A DNA stretch of 64,000 nucleotides from positions 42,303,848 to 42,367,847 of the forward strand of contig CM024755.1 in NCBI GenBank assembly GCA_014218235.1. Reading direction: 5' to 3'. A program made the translations under genes and the position numbers. The notes under the pieces were generated by a model, which saw only the letters and a list, made by a program, of their open reading frames with translations, did no database searches and was not told the DNA's origin. The stretch is from Colocasia esculenta. Its lineage: Eukaryota > Streptophyta > Magnoliopsida > Alismatales > Araceae. Positions 1 to 11,097 of this stretch are shown here, piece after piece. Each line of letters begins with the position of its first letter. The stretch's first letter is position 1.

Positions 1-289
1 AATAGAAGACAGCTAGGACTGCTGTCTATTGTTAGTTGAGATGGAACAGATATTGCAGTATATAGCAAAGCTCCTTTCTGTCCCAAAAAGTACGTAGACA
101 GAGTAGCATAGAAATGGAAGATATTGTCTGCATGCATGGGAGATACGATCGGAGAGCATTTAATGCATAGCAGTCAACGGACAAGATATGACTTTGACTT
201 TTCAACGCTGTTAAAAAGGCATTATACTGATGCATCAAGAAATTCGATAAAAAGAATCTTGCTGACTTCATAACTTATGAAATCGTTAT

Positions 290-955
290 GAATTATAGCA
301 AGTCGATATGAACTGTAAAGAAATCGTTGTGATAACTTATGAAGCCGTTACAACAGGCAAGTCGTTGCGAGTTCTAAGAAATCGTTGCAAGAAATCGTTA
401 TGACTATCAAGTTATAAGAAATCGTTACACGAAATCGTTATGACTATCGAGTTGTAAAGAAATCGTTACACGAAATCGTTTGACTATCGAGTTGTAACGA
501 AAACGTTACACGAAATCGTTATGACTATCGAGTTGTAAAGAAATCGTTACACGAAATCGTTATGACTATCGAGTTGTAAAGAAATACGTTACACGAAATC
601 GTTATGCAAAGCAAGGCGTTATGATAAGTGAAGAAATCGTTATGAATTCTAAAGAAAGAAATCGTTATGACTATAGAGTCGTTGCGAGTTCTAAAGAAAT
701 CGTTACGAGGTCTAAAGAAATCGTTACGGCTAGAGAGTCGTTGCGAGTTCTAAAGAAATCGTTACGAGGTCTAAAGAAATCGTTACGGCTAGAGAGTCGT
801 TGCGAGTTCTAAAGAATCGTTACGAGGTCTAAAGAAATCGTTACGGCTAGAGAGTCGTTGCGAGTTCTAAAGAAATCGTTACGAGGTCTAAAGAAATCGT
901 TACGGCTAGAGAGTCGTTGCGAGTTCTAAAGAAATCGTTACGGTAACGATTTGAT
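290..955. repeat. Minisatellite of ~41-bp then 59-bp units
   Basis: The core GAAATCGTTACG recurs throughout. From about 380 to 610 the unit is ~41 bp, alternating ATCGTTACAC and ATCGTTATGACTATC. From 676 the unit is 59 bp, starting GAGTCGTTGCGAGTTC, with copies at about 676, 735, 794, 852 and 911. The 59-bp unit is itself three ~20-bp subunits. The copies are nearly identical, which suggests recent expansion or homogenisation. A 63-codon frame runs through the repeat but is only a by-product of it. Confidence 0.9.
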
Positions 956-1349
956 TTGAGTTTTCGGTCAAAGAGGAAGTCGTTCTGCTTATCAAAAAGA
1001 AGTCGTTACAAGGACTTGGATAGAAATGATGGGACTTACCAGATTGTCTTGATCTTTCATTTTCTTTTGCTTCCTGTTCTCAAGGCTCAAGAAATCTATT
1101 AGTGTTATTTTGTTAATCATCAAAATTAATATATAAATAAATGGAAATATTATTATGGGGACAGTTTGGTCATCAGACTTCACCCTGCTGCTCAATCAAT
1201 TGTCAGCCTGACTGCGCCTACGCAGAGCCATGTCCTACATGACACACAACCAACAAGGGTTAACAATACCACTGGGCGCCTAGATTGTAAGTGTTACCAT
1301 TGGGACTTCCTGTTGTATTCAAATCCATTACAAGTACTGTCAGACTCTC

Positions 1350-1361
1350 GCTCTGATACCA
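1350..1361 (-). other. Primer-binding site of LTR-C (tRNA-iMet type)
   Basis: The plus strand reads GCTCTGATACCA, which is TGGTATCAGAGC on the minus strand, the usual plant initiator-Met PBS. It lies two bases from the LTR edge. This sets the orientation: the LTR at 1364-3603 is the 5' LTR of a minus-strand element. Confidence 0.8.
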
Positions 1362-1363
1362 AC

Positions 1364-3603
1364 TGTAACGACCCGAGAAACAGGACCCTCGGCCCACGCC
1401 GAGGACCGATTTCGCAGGTCGTCGCCCACGGATCTGGGGACCTGGAAGGGCTATAAATAAGTCTAACAGGATATGTAACGGAAGTAAACGTCAATACTAA
1501 TCTAGAAGCGTACAGGCGAGAAAACGGAAAAAGAGAGCGAGACCGCTGTGTACCGCTCTAAGTACAGTCCCAACGCACGCACGCTAGTACAAGTATAAAG
1601 GTAGGGGAAGAACAAGTCCCTTAGGGGCATACCCCGAGGGTGACGTACACTGAAGAAAGGGGAACCATTGCTAGCTACGAGGACTCCGACTACTGCCCCG
1701 TCTCCTCCGCCCGGCGGGTGCTTTGCCGCTGCTGAGAAGTCTCACCTGGAAAAGGACGGATGAGTTCACAAACAGAAGCTCAATAGGGACTACCAATCTC
1801 CTACTGGCTCTAAGCAGGCAGGAGAAAATATATAAACTAAATGACAGCAGTTATATCTTCTACTAGCAACGGAAGTGCGGAAGCAAAACTACAAACTAGC
1901 ACGGTACGGAAAGTACACGCGGTCGGATCTATATACTATTGCTCATCGCGACCACCACACGGCTAGCAAACACAGACGGAGGGAAACTCCACCGGACAAA
2001 AAAACACTAGCTACGGAAGCACTACCACTAGTCACGGTCAGGTGCGTCCACCGGCGTTATCCTCGACCTGGGTCCTGACCTCATGTCTCGTCAGAGCGAG
2101 GTAGGACACAAGTAACAAAACAGTAACCTCCGTAGTCTGGCGGGACTACGGTCCCACGCCTGGCCTCTCTAAGCGGTTCTGGGGCCGCAAAGAGCGAGGA
2201 AGTGAGAAGAAGGACTGGGTGCTGGCCTGCGCCGGGTAGAACTCCTAACTGTCCTGGCGTCCCAGACCACCCACGAGAGCTCTGCAAGTGACTCACATGC
2301 CACTGTCCCAACCACCATTTTCCCCTAAGCTCTAGAGTCCGCCTGGTGGCTGCCAACTCGAGCGCACTCATAGCTTGGAGTACTCCCTCAATAGGCTCCC
2401 GAGGATGGGGGTCCCAGGCAACGGTAACAACCTCTCACACGGGACAAGCCCTCAAGTACGAGCACCAGGCGAAAGACTAGTGTAGACCGTGCTAGGGAAC
2501 TAGCACAGGTGCCACGGCACAACAAAGCGAAGCGGAACGGTGTCAGGCGAAAACTTGTCTCTCGGTCGATAACGCGACAGGGCAGACCGTCGCGACCATG
2601 TCGCGACACCCTAGCGTGTCGCGACTATGTCGCAACACCCTAGCGTGTGCGACCGTAACGCGATGCTCAGGAGCGTTGCGACCGGCCGCGCCGTCGTGAC
2701 ATGGTCGCGGCCTCCGAGGCTGCCGCGTTCCAGTCGAGCAGGGTTCCGAAGCAGTCCCTCCAGGAACCCTCCCCAAAACACGAATACATTCACAAGGGGG
2801 AAGGGGATCATACCACAATGTGTATAAAAGCTGTAAATCCACCAAAGACCCACAATCCCTCAAATGCATGGATCTACGCTCGAAGGAACCTCACTCAATC
2901 GAGCATGGAGTTCTCACACTCCCAAGCCCCAAACCACAAGGAAACCACGGTATAGAGGGGAGGGGATCATGCTTAGGGCGACAGGGTCGGACGTCCCTAC
3001 TTCCACACGAAGAACGCACCCGTTGGGGACTTCTCGTAGGAATAGCCATCTCCTCCTCGCCGCACGCACAAGCACGACCCCTGCACGAACGACACGTCCA
3101 CGCCTCAGCACGAGCACCATGAGCAAGGAGAAACAACGAGAAACTGCGAGAGAGCTCGGGAGGGGAGACGAAGAGGAAGAGGAAGAAGAAAGGGAAAATG
3201 GGGCGCGCTGTCGGTTTTAAACCGATGGCCCTTAGACACACTGTCGCGACGCCCAGCAGCGTCGCGGACCATGTCGCGACTGCCCACACAGTCGCGACAC
3301 AAGAAACTTGGTCAAACCTCGAAGCCGAAAAAGCAAAGGCAGCGGCCATGGCAAGTCGCGTCAAAGTTGCACGACCATGCCACCCGACACGACCATTCTG
3401 ATAGACAGGACAGCGGTCAAGCCGTGTCAGAACACAGTCATGACAGCCAGGGGTGACGGGACAAGGACGCGACGCTCACCCCCGTCGTGACACGAACCGC
3501 CATTCTGTCGCGGCAGGCCGCTTTGGCACGACCATGTCGTGGCCAGGGTGCCTGTTGCGACCTTGAGGACGGGGCCTAGGGCCACATGGGGCCAGGTCTT
3601 ACA
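1364..3603 (-). repeat. 5' LTR of LTR-C element (~2.2 kb)
   Basis: On the minus strand the LTR begins TGTAAGACC and ends GGGTCGTTACA against the PBS, giving the standard TG...CA ends. It is richer in GC than its surroundings, especially 2040-3600. It holds the GTCGCGAC palindrome arrays and a strong terminal-side palindrome at 1381-1405 (GGACCCTCGG and complement). No TATA box is evident on the minus strand. No protein is recognisable: the long frames at 2543-3364 are GC-rich shadows. No partner LTR lies in the window, so the family is unclassified. Confidence 0.7.
2589..3545. promoter_or_regulatory. GTCGCGAC palindrome arrays in LTR-C
   Basis: Perfect GTCGCGAC sites occur at 2589, 2600 and 2618, with GTCGCAAC at 2629, giving two pairs offset 11 bp (one helical turn). 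Further intact or degenerate copies lie at about 2676-2710, 3241-3300 and 3500-3545. The density is far above chance in a 2 kb LTR. In the element's orientation they occupy roughly the first kilobase, the expected U3. A regulatory role is inferred. Confidence 0.6.
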
Positions 3604-4780
3604 GTTACTGTATATGCCTAGTTATTTGATATGTTAACCTCTATGATTAAATGTCACCTTTTCCTTGTAAGATTTTGAGTTATGACAGATGATTGATATT
3701 GTGTCCCTGGTTTTGATGTGTCAAGCAAAATGTAGTAAATATCTAATACAAGTCTTTTATATCATAAGAAATTAAGTGTGTTGACCCTGATTACTTCTTG
3801 GATTGTCACTACATGAAGCTCAGGTTGACACTAATCAAGTTTCTAGTTAACGTTTAGAGAGAAATACGGCTTGAGGTTAACTCCAAATGGAGATTAGGTT
3901 GACTCTACCAATATATGAGGTTGACACTAACATACTACAAGATCACCTCTACGTGATGGATAATTAGTCAAAATTGCAATCACCTGATTGAGGTCAATTC
4001 TAGAAACCATGGAGTTGATTTAGTTGATTTTCCCTACTACTTTTCTTCACTAATTTGTTTGGGTGTCTACTCCAATAGAAGTAAACAGATTCAATCCTTC
4101 ACTATATATGTATGGTTTGTGAGATTTAAAGCAATCTTGAATCTTTAAATCATCAATTGTTTGCATGTTTCACACATTTGAATTATTAAAGAGTCTCACT
4201 TGGTTTAGTGAGGGATGGATGTAGATGATGATTAATTGATTCATCTCAATGGTATAATAATTTAGAATCTATGAAAATGGGAAAGTCAACGGAAGAATAC
4301 ATCATGAGGATAGTCATGAAATCTATATGATCGATTGAACCATTCATTTACTAATTCTTATTTAGGTTTGGAGATAATACATATCAATGCAAAAGTCATA
4401 TTGAGGTAAATTAAGGGATGAGCAGGTTTGACTTTTCCTTCAGTAGAAGAGAGCTCCCTTGGAGAAGTCATATGTGTGTTTATCATATTTCACCGGACCT
4501 TGGATTCTTAGCATTCTACTAGGTTTATTTGAATTATGAAATTTTTCGGTAGGCTAAATTGTGAGAAATTAGAAAGACGCTATTTTGATGGAATCATAAA
4601 AATTGTGTTTTCTTCTTCGGTGGGAGAGTTGACTTTTTATTGGTAAGAGATATGATTTTTCTGATATTTTTATTGGATTCAAATAGGGGGTACTTCCTTA
4701 TTTACATGTAATATCTTAAGTAAATGAAACATCAAGGTGCCTTCTGACTGAAGAAGGACCAGTTCATTACAAACTGGTGT

Positions 4781-4997
4781 CTGCTGACAGCTAGGAAGTG
4801 GCTGTCCACAGCTACTGTCCTCCAGAAATAATTTCTGAGGCCTGACACTATCTGTTGACAGACCAGAGTGGCTGTCGACAGGCGATGAACATCTATCGAC
4901 AGGTGAAAGCCATCTGTCGACAGCTACTGTTGGTTTTATACTGACTGGGTTCTGGAAGCATGATACCTGTCGACAGGTAAGTGCTAGCTGTAGATAG
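4781..4997. repeat. Paired CTGTCGACAG-type palindromes
   Basis: Ten-base sites, exact or with 1-2 changes, start at 4781, 4802, 4852, 4872, 4893, 4914, 4967 and 4988. Neighbours within a pair are offset 20 or 21 bp. Exact CTGTCGACAG occurs at 4872, 4914 and 4967; the others include CTATCGACAG and CTGTTGACAG. Confidence 0.75.
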
Positions 4998-5621
4998 GGA
5001 TGGTCTAAACTTCCAAGAATGTTGAAAAACTACCATAGGAAATTCTACCAAGGGTTTCTATGAATCCATACATGATTGACAACATTTAAATGATCTTATT
5101 CACATCCTCAAACACCACTTACATGAAGGAAACAGTTAGGACAGGAAAAGTGTAAATTTACTCATGGGTAACATAAAATTTATGAAAAGAAGATTATTGA
5201 GAATACAACTCTTCTAGAAAACATTTCCTTACACCTAATAGGATGATGTTCACAAATATGCTTGGATCTAACATGAATATTAGCTAGCACATGATTACAA
5301 TGGATAGGAAACAGTCCTAAGAATGTTTTTAGGATCGTAGACAAATGTAATCATAGCCAAACACTTAAACCTAAAATTCTTTAGCAAGAGGAGGAGTCAT
5401 ATAGAACATGGAACAAAAGGAAATATGGTTATACGAATGAAGAGACTATAAGCATGAAATTATGAAAGTGGAGAAGAATCGTAGGAAGGAAAGATATTTC
5501 GTTCATACTCAATACAATCTATACCCAACATTACTATCTAGATTAACCTTAGGCTTTCTACCCATTCTCACAGATCACTACAGGATGTTGAGGACCATAA
5601 CTATTTGAATCCTCAACCAAT

Positions 5622-5633
5622 GCTCTGATACCA
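5622..5633 (-). other. Primer-binding site of Tekay-2
   Basis: The plus strand GCTCTGATACCA reads TGGTATCAGAGC on the minus strand. It is separated by three bases from the LTR edge at 5637, placing the 5' LTR to the right and internal DNA to the left. Confidence 0.85.
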
Positions 5634-5636
5634 TTC

Positions 5637-7349
5637 TGTCACGTCCCGTCATTAATATAACTATAAATGCCGAAACGTGAACGCATGAGGAATCAAGAGT
5701 AAACTTTGAACTATTTGAGCAGAAGAATGCTTGGACTTTACTAAATAAAAATAATTATTCATTGACAGTCTAAAGGTATTACATGATTCTCCATTTACAA
5801 TTCAAACTTAAATGCCATAAAGGTTGGTCTCTCAGCCCACAAATCTTGATGTCCCGCCTTCTAGAACCATAGATACATGAAAGAAATAGGATTTGGTGAG
5901 CTAACTAGCCCAGTTTGATTCAAATTCTCAAATCAAAAGGATTAAGCAATATGATGATCAAGGAAAAAGACTAGGCTGATATTACAGAAGGACAAGTAAG
6001 CATCTTATCATGGCAGTGAAATTGGAACAGTGGTACTGTAATGCAACATGCTCAGGAATTCACAGTGAATCTCATAATTTGGCTCATATATGTTCACACA
6101 GGACAGGTAACGTGATGACCATAATCAGACGGTATTTGATGCTATGCCAAACATCCAGTTGCCCTTTATCATTTCGTACGGTCAGAAAATGAATTCGGGT
6201 GCTCCTCCTAGGACTGGACCAGCCCTATTTGCCAAACAGTCAGTTGCCCTTTATCATTCCGTACGGTCAGAAAATGAATTCGGGTGCTCCTCCCAGGACT
6301 AGACCAGCCCTATTTGCACAGGCATATTACTCAGGTGGGGTCCAAGGACCCAATAAATGTCATCATCATCAGTTAATCATAACTTACAAGGTGTTCAAGC
6401 ATATGAACTCTCAGGTTGTCAGGGTTATAAACTTAGTTACCGAATACTGGGGAATAGACTTAACAGAGTACCAATCGTACTTGACAACTTTTAAGATAAA
6501 TTCAAGGGTGCGTAAGGTACACCAAGTGGGTAATCTTTACAGTAGAATGGCAGTAAATATCAAAGTAATTAAGGGGGTAACTTGCTAGGCTTTTAGGATG
6601 ATCTTTTAGCAAGGATTCACACATGAAAGAGTGCTGAAATTCGGATCAGGACTGTAGCTGTCGACAGGTAGCAGCAGACAGAGCAAGGTTCTTGATGGTT
6701 GTGAGGTTATCTATCGATAGCTAGGGGCTGACTGTCGACAGCTAGCCACAGTACCAGAAATTGAGTTTCAAAAAGACTAGGTCTATCAATAGCTATGGGC
6801 TGCCTGTCGACAGCCACCAGTTCCTTTCTCATAAGTGACTTTGTACTCACTCTAAACACTCTAACCATGGAACCTATGAATCAAAGCATGATTTGTATCA
6901 AATAGAAGAATCTAATTGTAGTTCTCACAGTGGTTTATAAGCTAAAACAAGTGAGATGAAATGGGTGGTTTACAAATCGTACTTGTCTAGTTAGAAGCTA
7001 TCATGACATAGCACTAAAAGTATGGTCCTTGTAACAAGGATTAGATGGAAAGATTCCTACAAAATAAACATAATACTCAAGGTATTTAAGGCTCCAATCA
7101 AAGTTTGAGGTACAAACATCTACATGGAAAGTAATCACACTGTTCTAAAGATATGGTGACTTCTAATAACACTCTATAACGATACCAAGATCAAGGGTGG
7201 ACGAAAAAAAAATAGAAATCAGTCTTTATAGTGGAACAAAGTTGTTCTTCTCCCATCAAGAATGTGTTTACCAAAACTGGAAGAAAAACAAAATAGCTTC
7301 AGGTATATCATCTTGTATGCTAATCAAGAGAATTTTCTTATCATGTGGG
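5637..7349 (-). repeat. Tekay-2 5' LTR, left segment
   Basis: It begins TGTCACGTCCCG on the plus strand, which is the 3' end of the LTR in element orientation. The same start and much of the body recur in the Tekay-3 LTR at 59328, including the stretch around GGTGAGCTAACTAGCCCAG and the TGTCGACA palindromes. A short local duplication (TCATTTCGTACGGTCAG... and its copy) sits at 6167-6310. The LTR is interrupted at 7349/7350 by SIRE-gag and resumes at 15814. No gene is present. Confidence 0.85.
6659..6813. promoter_or_regulatory. Paired TGTCGACA palindromes in Tekay-2 LTR
   Basis: CTGTCGACAG occurs at 6659. The pair CTATCGATAG 6711 and CTGTCGACAG 6732 is offset 21 bp, and the pair CTATCAATAG 6783 and CTGTCGACAG 6804 is also offset 21 bp. 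The two pairs are 72 bp apart. In this family the array lies downstream of the TATA box (about 16395 in the same LTR), so it falls in the transcribed part. Confidence 0.7.
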
Positions 7350-7663
7350 TGTAGGATCGGATAAGTGGATAATGGCAAAGCTAGAAGGGGGGGGGGTTGA
7401 ATAGATTGCAGCGGAAACTAAAGCAATTAAAAATTACTTCAAATTAAGATATCTATTCAAATGAAACCCCACTGAACAGATGCAATATGTGTGATTAGTG
7501 TGTGTGAACAAATCAATTAGAAGTGTGAACGAAATCCCTATGCATGCATCTAGCGTAATACAAAGTCAAACCACAATTCAAACCACTGCACAAAGGATTT
7601 TTAGGTGGTTCGGAAATCACCTCTAGTGACTCCTACGTCCACCCCTCACACAGTGAGGCTCCA

Positions 7664-7915
7664 CTACTCAAAAGAGTACAACTCACACTGGAGCACGATG
7701 ACTCCAAACATCCTTGAGCACGACGACTGAAGAAACAACCGGAGCACGACGACTCCAAACCCTTTGAGTACAATGACTCAAAGAAAACCCAGGAGATTGG
7801 TATGACGACCTACTCCACAAACCACTTATGAGTACGACGACTCACAAGCACTTGAGCACAACGGCTCAAAATTGGAGCACTACGGCTCCAAACCTTTGGA
7901 CCACAGAAGATCCAA
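7664..7915 (-). repeat. Tandem mini-hairpin array in 3' LTR
   Basis: About ten short inverted repeats follow one another with constant loops and changing stems. Examples on the plus strand are GGAGcacgatgaCTCC, GGAGcacgacgaCTCC, TTGAGTacaatgACTCAA, TGAGTacgacgACTCA, TGAGcacaacggCTCA and GGAGcactacggCTCC. The stems alternate between GGAG/CTCC and TTGAG/CTCAA types while the ACGACGA-like loop is kept. In element orientation the array is ~500 nt downstream of the TATA box, so it falls in the transcribed leader. Confidence 0.75.
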
Positions 7916-8435
7916 GTTCTGCTAGAAAAAGCTCAATTAGAGAATAGATCCTCTAACCCGATCTATCTCAATACAATGATAAAAATCGAACAAACAGAAT
8001 TAAGTGATATATGTAGAACACATGCACATATCACACAATGAAAAACTGGATGAACACTCCAAGAAAATAAATGAAATAGATGTGACTTGGATGTTCCTTG
8101 ATGAAGAAGACTTGCAGAAGCTTGGATTGAAGATGCTTGAAGGAATTCGTTGGAGATCTTCTTCAATCCACGATGCTCTGCTTCAGTGGCATCCGGATTG
8201 CCAGTTCTTCTTCTTCCTTTGCTGCTCTTCTGCTCCTCAATCTGATGGCGCTGCTCTGCTCCCTTTCTGGATGTTGATATTTTATCCTCTTTTCTCTTCT
8301 CTTCTCTTCTTCTTCACATTCTCCTTCCAAACAGCACTGCTCTGCTCCCTTTTTCCCTTTCTGCAGCCGCCACACCCTTTTCTAGAGATGTCTGGTCTCT
8401 CTCCTTGTGGGATGCCCTTGAAGTACAAGAAACAT

Positions 8436-8450
8436 GGGTATTTATAGCCC
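8436..8450 (-). promoter_or_regulatory. TATA box of SIRE-gag 3' LTR
   Basis: The minus strand reads GGGCTATAAATACCC, a canonical plant TATA context. It lies just downstream (in element orientation) of the palindrome array. The equivalent in the 5' LTR is at about 15167-15181. Confidence 0.75.
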
Positions 8451-8565
8451 CATATGTTCATAAGGAGCCTTGGGGTACGTGGGCACAAAAACCTAAGTCA
8501 AATCCCTTAATTCCTAAGCAGCCACGTGTCCAGATAAATTCACGTTTTTGAGTTTCAGCCGGAGT

Positions 8566-8820
8566 GTGTCGACACCACCAGAGAGTGTGTCGACACACTG
8601 TCCCATTTGCGCAAAACTGGTCTTCTAAGAGCTGAGACTAGTGTCGACACTGCCACTGGCTGTGTCGACACACTGTCCCAGTCAGGCCACTGGGTCTTCT
8701 GGAATCTGGGTCTAGTGTCGACACGACCATGGACTGTGTCGACACACTTGACCCTGTTTTCATGAAAAAGCTTTAGGGACTCTGACCTAGTGTCGACACC
8801 ATCAATGGGTGTGTCGACAC
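8566..8820. promoter_or_regulatory. Four pairs of GTGTCGACAC palindromes, 3' LTR
   Basis: Perfect GTGTCGACAC starts at 8566, 8587, 8641, 8662, 8715, 8736, 8790 and 8811. Every pair is offset exactly 21 bp, and the pairs repeat every 74-75 bp. The block lies ~115-380 bp upstream of the TATA box in element orientation. The regular helical spacing looks like paired operator sites for a dimeric DNA-binding protein. That role is inferred. Confidence 0.85.
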
Positions 8821-9080
8821 TACCATGACAAAATCTATATACACCTGCAAATTTAACACATAAATCATTAGTACAAGATATTATCATTAAAATATGAGAT
8901 ATTAAACATCAAAAACATGTTGTTTAAGCATCATTGTGATATGTAAAAAATGTATAACATGTTCAACATGTCATCATCAAAATCACAATATGTCATCATC
9001 AAAATCAAAGTATGAGTGATGTTGATTGGTCATCATTAAAATACAACTTTAGGAAATTCCAAAACACACTCAACCCAACA

Positions 9081-9093
9081 ATCCCCCCCTTTT
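9081..9093 (-). other. Polypurine tract of SIRE-gag
   Basis: Immediately inside the 3' LTR the plus strand reads ATCCCCCCCTTTT, a purine run on the minus strand. This is the expected plus-strand priming site for a minus-strand element. Confidence 0.8.
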
Positions 9094-10376
9094 TGATGAT
9101 GACAAAACATATGCACAATCTCCCAATAGCTTGACTCCCTTGACTTTAATAACTCCCCTTGACCATATACACCCTTTGAACTTTCTCCCTTATAAAGAAC
9201 TTTCTCCCCCTAGAAACTTTTCTTCTCCCCCTTTTTAACAGCATCAAAAAGATAGGTAAGAGAGAGAACCAAAGATTGTAAGAGATCAAGAAATGAAATG
9301 TAGGAAATGAATGGTCATAAATGATCAAAATAAATGAGGCTAAGTGATATTTACATATGAGAGAAATTATTGTGTTTTTGTTATTGTGCAACAAAGTTTA
9401 ATCACAAAGACACACTCAACACAAGGTATAGCAAAATATAATGATCTGAATGTGGTTAAAATAATGATGCAAATGTGAAATAAAGTGACCTATATGAGTG
9501 ATCAGAAGTATTTAACAAGGATGCTAGGAGCTTTAATTTTAACACAATGTAGAATAATAGGTCTAAACTCAGTATACATGAACTTTATTAAGGTCTTAAG
9601 CTTTTCTATCCTGTCTTTTGATTTTCTTGTAATTTTGGCTGGGAAAGAATACAAAAATAAATTAGTTAAATCTCACTTTTCTGTGCAAGAGATCACATTG
9701 ATCAGAAGCAAGATCTCCTGATTACTCAGTGGTTTAACTTCATTATCTTATACAGAGTTGAAAATTTGATTTCCACTTTTTTTACGCGAAACAAATCACT
9801 TTTTAGGTGAAATGGCCCGGTTACTTAGTGGTTCAAGAATCTGCATTACTCTGTTTGTATATTTCCAAGGTTTTGATCATTTTCTTTTGATGTTTTATAG
9901 GAATATGTTTGCTTTGACCAGAAAAGTTAGGAATACGAATTTAGAAAAATTATTCTTAACATGTGGTAAAAATGAAGCTTAAACATGCACATGTTAAATA
10001 GTAAAGCCACTCATGTGCCTACAAGTGTTTTGTAAGTCATTTTAAAGACATTCAGTATTAAGATTGCTTAACCTTGAAATGATACTAAATCTTTGAAATT
10101 AAACTAAATGCACAATGAGTTTAGTTTCAATGTTTTAATTCTCTCATAAGAAAATAGCACAAGGTCTCAAAAATTCTGATGACTTTGGGGTTCAAAATAG
10201 ACAAGTAAGTTTAAGAGATATGACAATGACTCCCCCTTTCATATATCTCCCCTTACAAGGTGAACATGAAGATTATTGAAGAAATAGGAATGGAATCAAG
10301 TGAAAACAGAAGGAACGTGAATGTTTTATTTGAAAGACAAGGACTCTCCCGGCCCTCAACAGTTGCATACAAGACT

Positions 10377-10470
10377 CTTGATACTTGGCGGAGACATATA
10401 CTCACGCATAGTGAAAGTGTCTAGACAAGCCTGACTTATCTTTATTCAAATCACCATTTGATATACCAAG
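10377..10470 (-). repeat. Structured repeat, copy 1
   Basis: A ~94-bp repeat with outer arms GACTCTTGATA and TACCAAGAATGTC (bulged pairing), extended outward by TTGCAT/ATGCAA. Inner hairpins are GAG/CTC after CTTGGCG, and GACAAGcctgaCTTATC (one G-U pair if read as RNA). It ends CACCATTTGATATACCAAG. Confidence 0.7.
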
Positions 10471-10824
10471 AATGTCAATGCAATGTGAGAGTGAGCAATT
10501 TATTTGCAAGAACATTTGTTAACAAACTTAATGTGAGTTGTTAATAAATCAGATATGAAAGAATATTTCTCCAGCATTTCACTCGAAGATTCTTTTGACT
10601 TACTTCCCCATAAGATATGCATGACATGAAATGATCATTTAAGAGATTCATATATGTTCATTCAAGTGGTTTGCACAGAAAGAATATGAACATGATCAAG
10701 CATGCATTAACATGCAATTTATTGAAGGAGAAAAGTTTTTCAAAAACTCAAAATTGTTTCAAAGATTTAAAATAAAGTTTTTGAGATTTCCATTTTTCTT
10801 GATGACCTTTATGAAGAAAAGGAC

Positions 10825-10917
10825 TATTGATACTTAGCGCAGAATTTTTCTCACGCATGATGATAGTTTCCAGACAAGCCTAACTTGTCCTTTCACATTT
10901 CACCATTTGATATATCA
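10825..10917 (-). repeat. Structured repeat, copy 2
   Basis: The outer arms are GACTATTGATA and TATCACATAGTC, extended by TGACCTTT with AAAGGTCA. The inner hairpins are AGAAtttTTCT, flanked by GCG/CGC, and GACAAGcctaaCTTGTC. Arm sequences differ from the other copies but still pair. Confidence 0.7.
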
Positions 10918-11097
10918 CATAGTCACTGCAAAAAGGTCAATTATTCTTTATTGTTAGCATGAAATTCATTGCATTTTCAAGAACATTTTTGCACTTTTTC
11001 AAATTTACTCCCCCTTAATATGTGCATGGAATGAAAAAGCTAGCAAGCAATTCACACATGATTATGCACACAATTAGCTTTAAGCATAACATGACTT

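Larger units (their letters stand above)
1..1363 (-). mobile_element. Leader/internal side of LTR-C element, partial, no gene
   Basis: This is the DNA on the internal side of the LTR that starts at 1364, as shown by a PBS complement at 1350-1361. The element runs on the minus strand, so this is its 5' leader and beyond, truncated by the window edge. I see no gag or pol: the reading frames here are short and show no retroelement motif. Positions 290-955 are a minisatellite and 1010-1350 is unremarkable AT-rich sequence. It may be a non-autonomous element, or the coding part may lie left of the window. Confidence 0.5.
3604..5636 (-). mobile_element. Noncoding internal leader of Tekay-2, no gene
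   Basis: This stretch lies on the internal side of the Tekay-2 5' LTR, whose PBS is at 5622-5633, and ends where LTR-C begins. It is AT-rich with no frame above 60 codons and no recognisable gag. About 4781-4997 carries the same paired TGTCGACA-type palindromes as the Tekay-2 LTR itself. Part of it may therefore be older LTR-derived sequence rather than true internal DNA. LTR-C probably inserted here at 3603/3604. Confidence 0.45.
7350..9080 (-). repeat. SIRE-gag 3' LTR
   Basis: On the minus strand it runs TGTTGGGTTGAG to CCGATCCTACA. By eye it differs from the partner at 14084-15813 only at scattered single bases and tiny indels, such as the length of the G-run near 7387, so the insertion is fairly recent. 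It contains the TGTCGACA array (8566-8820), a TATA box (8436-8450) and the mini-hairpin array (7664-7915). A plus-strand 147-codon frame at 8004-8447 is present in both LTRs but resembles no known protein. Confidence 0.9.

Noticed and set aside
2543..3364. Several 100-157-codon frames on both strands of LTR-C
   Set aside because: Many overlapping frames on both strands of GC-rich DNA indicate few stops by composition, not coding.
8004..8447. 147-codon plus-strand frame preserved in both SIRE-gag LTRs (also 14737-15180)
   Set aside because: Preservation is explained by the LTRs being young near-identical copies; the sequence is low-complexity (Leu/Phe runs), antisense to transcription, and resembles no protein I know.
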